From: Epilithonimonas hungarica
GTDB taxonomy: Bacteria > Bacteroidota > Bacteroidia > Flavobacteriales > Weeksellaceae
Length of the DNA stretch: 64,000 nucleotides
Assembly: GCF_900102265.1 (NCBI RefSeq)
Contig: NZ_FNBH01000002.1
Span: forward strand, 186,001-250,000
Direction of reading: 5' to 3'
Shown here: positions 44,103 through 53,437 of the stretch, piece after piece
Layout: every line of letters starts with the position of its first letter
Numbering within the stretch: position 1 is the first letter of the stretch
Notes under the pieces: generated by a model
What the model was told of the DNA's origin: nothing
Database searches by the model: none
What the model saw: the letters and a program-made list of their open reading frames with translations, nothing else
Made by a program: the position numbers and the translations under genes

Positions 44103-44365
44103 TCTTCAGTCATTTTTCTAACTTCATCATCAGTATGGAATCTACCTTCTTTGATATCATTTTCAGCTTCTCTAAGCATCTGCTTTTGGTTTTCAGAAAA
44201 TTTGATTTTTGAATGATAAATGGATTTAGTTTCACTTACGATGTTTTCATTATGAGAATCATATTGAGAAATAAATTCGTTAATTATCATTAAGATTTCT
44301 ATATCATCAATCTTAATCAATCTTTGTATTATTCTTAATTTTAATTCATTCAAATTTTCCATCAC
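44090..44365 (-). CDS. Antitoxin of the RelE/ParE-type module
   Basis: The 91-residue protein is acidic at its C-terminus. The N-terminal helices (LNELKLRIIQRLIKIDDIEI) could dimerise, and the C-terminal EAENDIKEGRFHTDDEVRKMTEEWLK is the toxin-wrapping tail commonly paired with RelE/ParE toxins in flavobacteria. It precedes and overlaps the toxin gene by 13 bases, the usual antitoxin-first order. The start could be either of two adjacent ATG codons. Confidence 0.85.
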   Translation of the reverse strand: MMENLNELKLRIIQRLIKIDDIEILMIINEFISQYDSHNENIVSETKSIYHSKIKFSENQKQMLREAENDIKEGRFHTDDEVRKMTEEWLK

Positions 44366-44405
44366 TCAAAAATTTCAGTAAAGATAGAACTAAATAACAA
44401 CAAAA

Positions 44406-46208
44406 TCAATTTCCAAAATTCACAAAATGCGGAATATCCGTACCAAAATTATTCAGTGGCAAAACATTATTTCGGTTGCTGTTAAAATCAAAAACCGAAT
44501 TATTATCAAAAGGAACGCGAGGATAATAAGTAAAGGAAATCTGAATCCTGTTGAAAACCAAATAAGGATTATTGATCAAAACCCCGATTCCAATTTTAGT
44601 GTTCGCTTTAGTCTTTAAAAGATTATCATCAGGCATTCCAAGCCAGCCAACCGCAGTTGTCAAATAAGGGCTAAAGTGAAAATTCTTCCAAGTCTTATTA
44701 ACGAAAAGTTGAAGCTGATATCTCAAAACCAACTTCTTTGTCCCGATGTAATCTGCATTATAAACAGGAAAATCTTCTGCTGAGGAAAGGTTGATTCTGT
44801 CTCTGTAAGAATAATTATGTTGAGGATTCCCAAGAGCCAAGGTTGGAGAAAAGAAATGTCTTGCCTTCGCAAATTTCCAATCCATTAGATTCGTGAAATA
44901 AGTTCCGTCCAACCGGAAAGATTCCCGGTTCTGACTGTCTTCATTAAAGAATCTTCCAAATTGGGCCTTAATATTAAAATAACCAATCTTAGTAAAGTCG
45001 CCATATGAACCCGAAACGCCAGCATAAGGCATTACTTCATTACTTCTTGATAAAAATCCGGCAGTTAAACTGAACGTATTTCCATAAGCAATATCTTCCG
45101 GCAAATCATATTGAAAAATGTTCTTCTGAACAGAGAATTTTCTCTGGATAAATCCGGCAGACATCAGAAAACTGCTGTAAGAACTGAAATATTGATATTG
45201 GTCCAAAGCCGGGCTATCTTTATATTGATAATTCTGAAAACGCCCTATCAAAGCGATATTGCTGGAGACTTTTTCATCTGGATTTGATGAAACTGGAATT
45301 TGATAACCACCCCACAAATCCTGACTGTAAACCTTGATTTGAACTTCCGGAAAAGTAGTGTCTGTTTCTATCGGAAGGAGAACATTTCGCATAAAATATT
45401 CAAAAGTAAAACCACCTGCCCATTTTGTCAATGGTGAGAAAAAATCTCTTTTGACGTTGAAATTAATTCTTTCATTTTTCGCAAAATCACGTTCACCCAA
45501 AACCTGAGCGTTGATGTAACTTCCAAAAAGATTATAAGCCGTATAACTTCCATAGAGGTAATCCTGCTTTTCTTTGGAATCGTTTCTGTAAAGGAAATCC
45601 GCTTCGTGACCAAGACCAAGAAAATTCTCTTCTGTTACTCCCAGACCAATTTTACTTCCGGAATAACTCACTCTCGGTTTCAAACTCCAGGAATCGAGAA
45701 CTTTTACTACAACATCAATAGAATCTTTGGTAGAAGTACTGTCTGAAACGCTGATATTAACTCTGTTCACAAAAGGCATTGTTCTCAGCAAACGCTCAGA
45801 TTCGTAGAGTTTTTGAGCGTTATATTCTTCGCCTTTTTTGAAAAGCAAATAATTATTAACTGTTGAAACTCGTGTATTGGAATGAAGGTGATTCGTGAAC
45901 CAATCGTACCATTTGGACTTTTCTTTTTTGTCTTTGGAACCGTATCCAAAAGGGTCGATCGTTTCAATTTTGATATTTCGGATATATCTTCCGTCGTAAG
46001 TTTCCTGAGATTGTTTATCAGTTCTGGTTTTCACAGATGCTGAGTCCGCTTCTCTACGGAATATAAAACGATGAATGAACTTCGTAAATTTTCTTTTATC
46101 CGAAAATTCTTCGATTTTATAATAAAGCGAGTCTTTTCCTTCCTGAGCATTGGCAAAAGAAAAGCAACTTAAAACGAAAATAAAGATCAGAATCGATTTG
46201 TTCATCAA
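44406..46208 (-). CDS. POTRA/Omp85-like outer membrane beta-barrel protein
   Basis: The 600-residue protein has a signal peptide (FVLSCFSFANAQ) and a predicted POTRA-type domain (about 75-175), with YIRNIKIETIDPFGYG, the loop YNAQKLYESERLLRTMPFVNRV and INISVSDST...DVVVKVLDSWSL. A long strand-rich barrel to the C-terminus follows, with alternating aromatic residues. It resembles surface-antigen/BamA-family proteins but is shorter than BamA and has one clear POTRA. Roles in outer-membrane assembly or lipid transfer are possible and unproven. The downstream gene on this strand is the toxin-antitoxin pair. Confidence 0.8.
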   Translation of the reverse strand: MMNKSILIFIFVLSCFSFANAQEGKDSLYYKIEEFSDKRKFTKFIHRFIFRREADSASVKTRTDKQSQETYDGRYIRNIKIETIDPFGYGSKDKKEKSKWYDWFTNHLHSNTRVSTVNNYLLFKKGEEYNAQKLYESERLLRTMPFVNRVNISVSDSTSTKDSIDVVVKVLDSWSLKPRVSYSGSKIGLGVTEENFLGLGHEADFLYRNDSKEKQDYLYGSYTAYNLFGSYINAQVLGERDFAKNERINFNVKRDFFSPLTKWAGGFTFEYFMRNVLLPIETDTTFPEVQIKVYSQDLWGGYQIPVSSNPDEKVSSNIALIGRFQNYQYKDSPALDQYQYFSSYSSFLMSAGFIQRKFSVQKNIFQYDLPEDIAYGNTFSLTAGFLSRSNEVMPYAGVSGSYGDFTKIGYFNIKAQFGRFFNEDSQNRESFRLDGTYFTNLMDWKFAKARHFFSPTLALGNPQHNYSYRDRINLSSAEDFPVYNADYIGTKKLVLRYQLQLFVNKTWKNFHFSPYLTTAVGWLGMPDDNLLKTKANTKIGIGVLINNPYLVFNRIQISFTYYPRVPFDNNSVFDFNSNRNNVLPLNNFGTDIPHFVNFGN

Positions 46209-46235
46209 TAATCGGAAAATTCAACAAAATCTGTA

Positions 46236-47000
46236 TTAGCAATTTACAAGCCAATGCAAGAAAAGGCATAACAATGGTAATCCGCTACAACTCTCTACCC
46301 AAAAAGAAAAGTATGATTCTTGATTGCTATTTTCAGAAAAATAAATCAATATAAATGTGACAATTATGGTCAAGAAAAAATATATTCCGAATTCCAAATC
46401 CAGATAGAAAATGCTCAATAATCCGGAAATAAAAACCAGCAAATAAGCCAGAAATTTGGTTTTCTGAACACCAATCAAAATCGGAAAAGTAACAACATCA
46501 TCACTATTCATATCTCTGATATCAAAAGGCAGAACCAAAGCTGAGATGAATAACCAAGAAATCAAAAAAATTTGCGAATTAAATTCCGGAAGAATCAGCC
46601 AGGAATTGATCAATGCCCAAGTCAATCCAACATAAAAAACCTTTAATAAAGGAATTTTCCTAATGAATTTCTCCAAGAAAAACGAATTGTAAAGCAAGCC
46701 CAACACAACAATAACCGCCCATTTCAAAAGTCTGTATTCGTTATGATTTTTGAGGATGAGAATCACACTAATAATCCCACAAATACAATTGAAAATCAGA
46801 ATCTTGAAAAATCTCTTTTTGTCGTATTGATATTTGGTATAAAGATAACCGCTGAAATAAGTAATGAAAATCAACAACAAGGTCGGCCAACGGAATATCT
46901 TTTGCTCCAGCATAAAAAATCCAGCCAGAAAAGTTCCCATTAATGAAACATAAACCTGACTCTCAATGAGATATTTTTTTGCTAAATTTAAAATCGACAT
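46236..47000 (-). CDS. UbiA prenyltransferase-like membrane protein
   Basis: The 254-residue integral membrane protein has about eight hydrophobic helices. The second Asp-rich motif of UbiA prenyltransferases is present (FDIRDMNSDDVVTFPILIG, about 158-176). The first motif (NDxxDxxxD) is not found: the matching loop reads YLYTKYQYDKKRF (about 52-64). UbiA enzymes need both for Mg-diphosphate binding, so either the activity differs or is lost. It ends 27 bases before the Omp85-like gene on the same strand, suggesting one operon. Confidence 0.75.
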   Translation of the reverse strand: MSILNLAKKYLIESQVYVSLMGTFLAGFFMLEQKIFRWPTLLLIFITYFSGYLYTKYQYDKKRFFKILIFNCICGIISVILILKNHNEYRLLKWAVIVVLGLLYNSFFLEKFIRKIPLLKVFYVGLTWALINSWLILPEFNSQIFLISWLFISALVLPFDIRDMNSDDVVTFPILIGVQKTKFLAYLLVFISGLLSIFYLDLEFGIYFFLTIIVTFILIYFSENSNQESYFSFWVESCSGLPLLCLFLHWLVNC

Positions 47001-47156
47001 TTTACTTTAACAAATGTCGGAAAAATTGTTCTAAATAAATAAAATCTTCAAAACGTTAAATTTCAAAAAAATTGTTTCTCTTTCCAACCTTACGATAAAA
47101 TAATGCATCTTTATAAAGTGATTCAGTCACTCATTCAAAAAAAATAAAAGACATAT

Positions 47157-50100
47157 ATGAAAATCCTAAAATCTTTACTAGTATTCTTATTGATATTTGC
47201 TACTATGAATTTTTCCGCACAAAACTACTATGACCAGCAATGGAAAAAAATCGAAGACAATTATAAAAAAGGAACCTACAAATCCAATCTTCCGATCATT
47301 CTGGAAATACAAAACCAAGCTTTGAAAGACAACAACGCCATTCAAATCATCAAATCTTTGAAAGCGGAATTCAGTATTACAAAGCAGACTCATGATGATA
47401 CGAAGAATGATGAAAATTCCAAATTCTTTTCGAAACTTCAAAACACAGAAACCAAATTGAAAGGTGATGAAAAACAGTTGTTTCATCTTCTTACTCTGGA
47501 ATTTATCAAAGATTATTATCAGAATAATTCTTGGAAAATCAATCAGAAAACTAATATTGACAACGCCGATTTATCACAAATCGAAACTTGGAGCAAACTT
47601 GATTTCAAAAATTATTTGTCGAAGAATTATTCAGAATTAGAAAAAGAAAATTCTGCTTTGAAGAAAATTGCAATGCAGAAATACAAGGAAATCTTCGATG
47701 ATTCTGATAATTTTGAATATTTCCCGACATTATCCGATTGGTACAATTACAGTTATATTGAGTTCTTAAAAAATCAAAATCTTTTCACTCCGAACGAATT
47801 GAAAGCTAACTCAAAAAAGATCAATGATATTTATGATTCGGAAATCGGTTCACTTTCCGGGAATTCCCAATTGTACTTCAAACATCAGAAAATCAATTAT
47901 AATTGTGAACTGAATAATTGCAAAGACAAATTTGCACAACTTGAAAAACTGGTTGAGGATGAATCTGCGAAAGGCGATTACAAAGTCTTGATTATCGATG
48001 ATATGATTGAGATTCTTCAGCAAAAAGAGGATAACAAAAAAGCTTTGGTTTGGGCAAATAAAGCGAAAGAACTTTATCCAAAATCGAAATTTATCAATAA
48101 TATTAAAAACAAAGAAAATCAGATCAAAAATCCGCAACTGAACTTGTTTTATGAGAACGAAACCCAGAGTAACAAACCAATTCACATCGTTGCGGAAGGA
48201 AAAAATATTCAGCAATTTTCTTTGAATATTTATGAAGTCAAAGATGATACGCAAGGTTTTCTGAATCACGTCTTTGATTCTTACAAAACACCATTTGCGA
48301 AAGTCAAAAAATCTTTGGTAAGAAAAAACCAATTCACGCTTCCAGAATCTTTCGATTTCAAAACGCATAAAACGTCTTTGGAGCTGAAGGCTCTTCCTGC
48401 AGGGATTTATTTGGCTGAATATGTTGTGGAAAATTCTGTTCAGAAAAGTTTTTATTTCATCGTTTCTGATTCGAAAATTATTTATTCCAAAAAAGACGAT
48501 TCTAATCCAAAAGCTAATATTCTGAAACTCGTAAACAACGAAAACGGAAAAGTTTTTACCAACGAAAACCTTGAAATTATCGAATATGTAAGAGGAAAAC
48601 AAATCGTAAAACATTCTGTAAAAACCGATGCTTCTGGAAATTTTCAAATTATAAATTCTGAGAACAAAGAATATTACAGAAATTTCCTTGTGAAAAACGG
48701 GAACAATTATTCGATGATAAATGTTTACGGCTATGATAGTGATTATGGCAATCGAAATAAATCCGAAAATCAGGAATCGGCACAGATTTTCCTTGACAGA
48801 AAAATCTACAGACCTGGACAAATCGTTTATTTCAAAACGATTGTAACTGGAATCAACGGCGAAACTCAGAAAGTAAAAACATTAGAAAAAATTCCATTAA
48901 ATATCACTTTGCACGACGCAAACGGCGAGGAATTACAAACCTTGAAACTGACAACCAATGAATTTGGTTCTGTTAATGGAAACTTTACGCTTCCCAAAAA
49001 TAAACTGAACGGAAATTTCAATATTGAAGTTGATAATGACGATGATAATTCTGGTTATCATATTTCAGGTTATACGGATTTTAACGTTGAGGAATACAAA
49101 CGTCCAAAGTTTGAAGTGACTTTCGAACCGATAAAAGACGAATACAAATATGGTCAAACTATTGAACTGAAAGGAAAAGCAATGATGTTTTCTGGTGTTC
49201 CTTTGAGTAATTCAACAGTGAATTATGAAATCAAAAAACAGAATATCCGTTGGAGATACTTTTGGTGGTATCCACGTGGAAATGATAACGAAAATTCGAT
49301 TCTTGGCAATGTAAAAACCAACGAAAAAGGAGAATTTACAATCAAAATTGAGTTGAAAAAAGATGAAACTTTGGTAGGCATTCAGATTGATAATTATGCA
49401 ATCAATGCATCAGTGACGGATATCAATGGAGAAACGCAATCTGCCAATACTAATGTAAAAGTGGCTTCGGTTTCTCATTATATTACGGCGAACGAAATTG
49501 GAAATACTTTTTCCGATGAAACTGTAAAACTGAATGTTGATACCAAAAATTACAACGACCAAGTTCTGAAAAAATCTTACAACGTAAAACTGGAAAAACT
49601 GGAAGAGCCAAAACAGATTTTCAGAGAGAATTTTGCGTCTGTTGTTCAGAATCTACCAAAACTTTCTAAGGATGAATTTGTACAAAAATTCCCTCACGAC
49701 AGATTTGATAAAAATGACGATGTGAAGAATTGGAAAGTTGAAAAACAATTAATTAATCGAGTTGAAAATCCATCAACTGACAACCAACAACCGACAACCA
49801 AACTAGATTTGGGAAAAATAGAAGCAGGAACATACAAAGTCTTGCTTTATAATATTGAAGGAAAAGACACGATAAAAACAGAGCAATTCTTCAAAGTTTG
49901 GGATAAAAAATCGCTTGGACAAAATCAAAATCCATTCTTGGAAGTGATTAGACCAACGCAGGATTTCAAACGAGGCGAGAAAGCAAAAGTGTTTGTTTAC
50001 TCTGCGATTCCGGATGCTTTGGTCAACATTTTCATCCAAAATGGAAAAGGCGAAACCGTTACAGAAACCAAATCTTTCAAAAATGGAATCTTAGAATATG

Positions 50101-53090
50101 AAACTGCGATTCCGAAAGATGAAAGTATATCGAGAGTGAATTTGCAATTCCAATTGGTTGCATTTAATGATGTGAAAACAGAATCGGTTGATTTGAAAAT
50201 TGCTGACAGCAAAGATGATTTGAAAATTGAAACCGTTACTTTCCGAGACAAATTACAGCCTGGACAAAAAGAAAAATGGACCATCAAAATTTCTGGCGCT
50301 GATAAAGAAAAAATCAATGCTGAAGTTTTGGCAAATATGTATGATAAATCGCTTGACCAATTTGCAGCGAATTCTTGGAGTTGGCAAAAATTCTATTCGC
50401 CTTTCTATCAAAGTTCTTATGAATTGAGAAATGGATTGGAACAACAATATTATAATAAAAGATTTGAGTTCTTAAAGAATTATAATATTAATTCTCCACA
50501 GTTTAATTGGTTTGATGGAAGGCTTTATAATATTGATAATGTTTTGAATGGCAGAGTTGCAGGAGTTCAAGTTCAAGCAATGGGAGCACCTGGACAAGCA
50601 GATAAGGTAGTAATAAGAGGTGTTGCTTCTGTAAAAGATAGCATAAAAACAAAAGATATTGAAGAAGAGGAAGAAGGAATGGAAAAGAGAACTGTTTCGA
50701 TGAAAGTTGCTTCATACACAGTTGTTACAAAACAAGAAAACTTAGAAAAAATCCCAGTCCGCCAAAACCTCAACGAAACAGCCTATTTCTATCCAAATCT
50801 TCTAACAGACAAAGACGGCAATGTCTCATTCGAGTTTACTTCTCCGGAAGCTTTGACACAATGGAAAGTAATGTTTTTAGCTCATACAAAAGATGCGAGA
50901 AGTGCAATTTTGGAAAAATCTGTCGTAACGCAAAAAGAATTTTCTATCACACCAAATTATCCAAGATTCTTGCGAGAAGGTGACGAATTGAATCTTCAGA
51001 CTAAAATCTCAAGTCTGGTTAATCAAAAATTAAATGGTTTTGCACAATTGCAGATTTTAGATGCTTTTACTAATGAAGATATTTCAGATAAATTCGGAAT
51101 TAATCAATTGACTGCAGTTTCAGGATATAACAAAGAACAATCTTTTTCATTAGTTGAGAATGGAAATACATCTGCAACGTGGAAACTGAAGGTCCCAAAC
51201 AATGTTTCTTCAATTATTATTAAAATCGTTGCAAAAGCAGGAAACTTCTCTGACGGCGAACAAAAAGCAATCGCAGTTCTTCCAAACAGAATGTTGGTGA
51301 CAGATGCGCTTCCGATTTTTGTAAAAGAAGGACAGACGAAAACTTTCACTTTGGAAAATCTGAAAAATTCTGATTCTAAAACATTAACCAATGTTTCCAA
51401 TACTTTGGAACTGACAACGAACCCGATTTGGGAAATTATGTTTGCGCTTCCAAGTTTGAAAGATGATACTAATAATTCAGCAGACGTGATTTTCAATAAA
51501 TGGTTTGCTGATGTTTTAGCTTCGGAGATCTTCAAAGCAAATCCAAAAATGAAAACGGTTTTTGATGAATATCAATCTAAAGGTTTACTGGCCTCTAATC
51601 TTGAAAAAAATCAGGAACTGAAACAATTGTTATTGGATGAAACGCCTTGGGTTCTCGAAAGTAAAAATGAGACGGAACAAATGCAAAAACTAGCGAGATT
51701 GTTTGATACGAATACAATGCGAAATTCAATTCAAAATGATTGGTCTGAGTTGATAAAACTTCAAAACCCTGACGGCGGATTCAGCTGGTATCAAGGTTAT
51801 CCAAGTTCATATTATACTTCACTTTATATTTTGAAAAACCTGGGCAGAATCAATGAATGGTTGAAAGGAAATGTAACAGATTATCAAAGTTCTGAACAAA
51901 AAGAAATGGTTAAAAAACTGGTTTCTTACGTGGATAACGAAGTCAATAAATATTGGAAAACAGATAAGGACAATGTTTGGAACAATTTTGTTCTCGATTA
52001 TCTTGACACAAGACATTATTGGGAAAAAGAATATGCTCTGAAAGCAAAAGGCGCAACTTTGAAAACGGCTATTATTTCTAAAGCTAAAACGGTAAAAATT
52101 ACCGATTTAACTTTCTTTGGATTACACAGAGCAGCTTTGTTATTCAGTAATTATGGATTGAAAGATGTTTCGAAAAAATTGATGAATTATCTAAAAGAAA
52201 CTTCGACACAATCAGAAACCCAAGGTGTCTATTGGAAACAAAATTTGAACGATTGGGGTTGGTATTCTTCCAAAACCGTGAATCACGCCGGAGCCATTGA
52301 AGCGTTCCAAAAATTAACTCCAACTGATGAAAACTTCATCGAAGAAATGAAAATCTGGCTCGTAACGCAAAAAGAAGTCAATTCCTGGGGAAATTCCAGA
52401 GGAACTGCGGAAGTTATTTTTACCATTTTGAATTCAGGGAAATCTTGGACTTCTGCAGAATCTGATAAAGCGGAAATCACTTGGGGCGGAAAACCACTGA
52501 ATCCTCAAACACAGGCAACAGGTTATGTGAAACAGACGATTACTTCTGACAATTTAGATAAAAATCTGGCAACAGTTTCCATTAAAAAAGATAGTCCGGG
52601 AATTGTTCAAGGTGGCTTGTTCTGGCAATATTATGAAGAGCTTGATAAAATAAAATCTTCGGAAAGTTATATTTCTATCTCTAAAGAACTGTACAAAAAA
52701 GTAAAAACGGAGAATGGCGAACAATTAGTTAAAATCAATGAAAATTCGCCTTTGAAAGTTGGTGATAAAGTTACCGTGAGAATGATTCTGAATACGGACA
52801 GAAATATGGAATTTATTCACCTGAAAGATATGCGTGCTGCAGGTTTTGAACCTTTGGATGTGATTTCTGGTTACGAATGGAAAAATAATCTGGGCTATTA
52901 TCAATCCACAAAAGATGCTTCCACAAACTTCTATATAGAATATATGCCGAAAGGAAAATATGTTTTCGAGTATGACTATGTAGCGAATGCAAGTGGAAAA
53001 TTCTCTAACGGAATCACAACTTTGCAGAACTATTATGCTCCGCAGATGAATGCGCATACGCAGGGAACTAAGGTTCTAATTTCTGAATAA
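47157..53090 (+). CDS. Alpha-2-macroglobulin family protein with plug-like insert
   Basis: The 1977-residue protein is exported (LVFLLIFATMNFSAQ signal). N-terminal helical and MG domains lead to an MG2 domain (about 540-640, FLDRKIYRPGQIVYFKTIVTG). The A2M domain is near 1205-1240 (TAYFYPNLLTDKDGNVSFEF). A terpenoid-cyclase-like helical domain follows (about 1440-1790, QNPDGGFSWYQG), then a C-terminal macroglobulin-receptor-like domain. The thioester CxEQ motif is missing; the region reads DDTNNSADVIFNKWF. Just before the A2M domain is a segment (about residues 1128-1160, LNGRVAGVQVQAMGAPG, then VVIRGVASV) that resembles the plug motif of SusC proteins. Macroglobulins trap proteases or take part in envelope defence. 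The gene is monocistronic. Confidence 0.9.
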   Translation: MKILKSLLVFLLIFATMNFSAQNYYDQQWKKIEDNYKKGTYKSNLPIILEIQNQALKDNNAIQIIKSLKAEFSITKQTHDDTKNDENSKFFSKLQNTETKLKGDEKQLFHLLTLEFIKDYYQNNSWKINQKTNIDNADLSQIETWSKLDFKNYLSKNYSELEKENSALKKIAMQKYKEIFDDSDNFEYFPTLSDWYNYSYIEFLKNQNLFTPNELKANSKKINDIYDSEIGSLSGNSQLYFKHQKINYNCELNNCKDKFAQLEKLVEDESAKGDYKVLIIDDMIEILQQKEDNKKALVWANKAKELYPKSKFINNIKNKENQIKNPQLNLFYENETQSNKPIHIVAEGKNIQQFSLNIYEVKDDTQGFLNHVFDSYKTPFAKVKKSLVRKNQFTLPESFDFKTHKTSLELKALPAGIYLAEYVVENSVQKSFYFIVSDSKIIYSKKDDSNPKANILKLVNNENGKVFTNENLEIIEYVRGKQIVKHSVKTDASGNFQIINSENKEYYRNFLVKNGNNYSMINVYGYDSDYGNRNKSENQESAQIFLDRKIYRPGQIVYFKTIVTGINGETQKVKTLEKIPLNITLHDANGEELQTLKLTTNEFGSVNGNFTLPKNKLNGNFNIEVDNDDDNSGYHISGYTDFNVEEYKRPKFEVTFEPIKDEYKYGQTIELKGKAMMFSGVPLSNSTVNYEIKKQNIRWRYFWWYPRGNDNENSILGNVKTNEKGEFTIKIELKKDETLVGIQIDNYAINASVTDINGETQSANTNVKVASVSHYITANEIGNTFSDETVKLNVDTKNYNDQVLKKSYNVKLEKLEEPKQIFRENFASVVQNLPKLSKDEFVQKFPHDRFDKNDDVKNWKVEKQLINRVENPSTDNQQPTTKLDLGKIEAGTYKVLLYNIEGKDTIKTEQFFKVWDKKSLGQNQNPFLEVIRPTQDFKRGEKAKVFVYSAIPDALVNIFIQNGKGETVTETKSFKNGILEYETAIPKDESISRVNLQFQLVAFNDVKTESVDLKIADSKDDLKIETVTFRDKLQPGQKEKWTIKISGADKEKINAEVLANMYDKSLDQFAANSWSWQKFYSPFYQSSYELRNGLEQQYYNKRFEFLKNYNINSPQFNWFDGRLYNIDNVLNGRVAGVQVQAMGAPGQADKVVIRGVASVKDSIKTKDIEEEEEGMEKRTVSMKVASYTVVTKQENLEKIPVRQNLNETAYFYPNLLTDKDGNVSFEFTSPEALTQWKVMFLAHTKDARSAILEKSVVTQKEFSITPNYPRFLREGDELNLQTKISSLVNQKLNGFAQLQILDAFTNEDISDKFGINQLTAVSGYNKEQSFSLVENGNTSATWKLKVPNNVSSIIIKIVAKAGNFSDGEQKAIAVLPNRMLVTDALPIFVKEGQTKTFTLENLKNSDSKTLTNVSNTLELTTNPIWEIMFALPSLKDDTNNSADVIFNKWFADVLASEIFKANPKMKTVFDEYQSKGLLASNLEKNQELKQLLLDETPWVLESKNETEQMQKLARLFDTNTMRNSIQNDWSELIKLQNPDGGFSWYQGYPSSYYTSLYILKNLGRINEWLKGNVTDYQSSEQKEMVKKLVSYVDNEVNKYWKTDKDNVWNNFVLDYLDTRHYWEKEYALKAKGATLKTAIISKAKTVKITDLTFFGLHRAALLFSNYGLKDVSKKLMNYLKETSTQSETQGVYWKQNLNDWGWYSSKTVNHAGAIEAFQKLTPTDENFIEEMKIWLVTQKEVNSWGNSRGTAEVIFTILNSGKSWTSAESDKAEITWGGKPLNPQTQATGYVKQTITSDNLDKNLATVSIKKDSPGIVQGGLFWQYYEELDKIKSSESYISISKELYKKVKTENGEQLVKINENSPLKVGDKVTVRMILNTDRNMEFIHLKDMRAAGFEPLDVISGYEWKNNLGYYQSTKDASTNFYIEYMPKGKYVFEYDYVANASGKFSNGITTLQNYYAPQMNAHTQGTKVLISE

Positions 53091-53113
53091 TATTAAATTC
53101 TGAATATAATTAA

Positions 53114-53148
53114 AAAAGAGGTTGCAAAATTATGCAACCTCTTTTATA
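53114..53148 (+). terminator. Terminator after alpha-2-macroglobulin gene
   Basis: The 13-bp perfect stem AAAAGAGGTTGCA (53114-53126) pairs with TGCAACCTCTTTT (53133-53145) around a 6-base loop. The rest of the gap to 53437 is very AT-rich with no gene seen. Confidence 0.85.
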
Positions 53149-53437
53149 TTAGTGTGAAAGTAATCGACAAAATGATTCTCACAATTATATAATGAATTAT
53201 ATATTTTTTCTTATTTTAGCAAAAAAAGTATAAAATTAATGTCTACTTATGCTTTTCTTTATTTATTCACTATTTCATTTTCAAAATGTAAGACTGTAAT
53301 TAAATATAGTTTGAATGTCTGATAAAAGAAATGATATTGATATGAATCTTACCAACCTTAATTTATCAAAGTATAAGCAATCAAACTAAAAATTATAGTA
53401 TACAATTAAAAAAATAGAAAATTTAAATATTTTAACA

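Noticed and set aside
47118-47132. Short palindrome GTGATTCAGTCAC before the macroglobulin gene
   Set aside because: Only a four-base arm; it may be a regulator site but there is no second copy or other support.
47850-48821. A 323-codon minus-strand frame inside the macroglobulin gene
   Set aside because: It is an antisense shadow of a Lys/Asn/Glu-rich gene, rich in Phe/Ile with no domain or start context. The plus-strand protein is clearly real.
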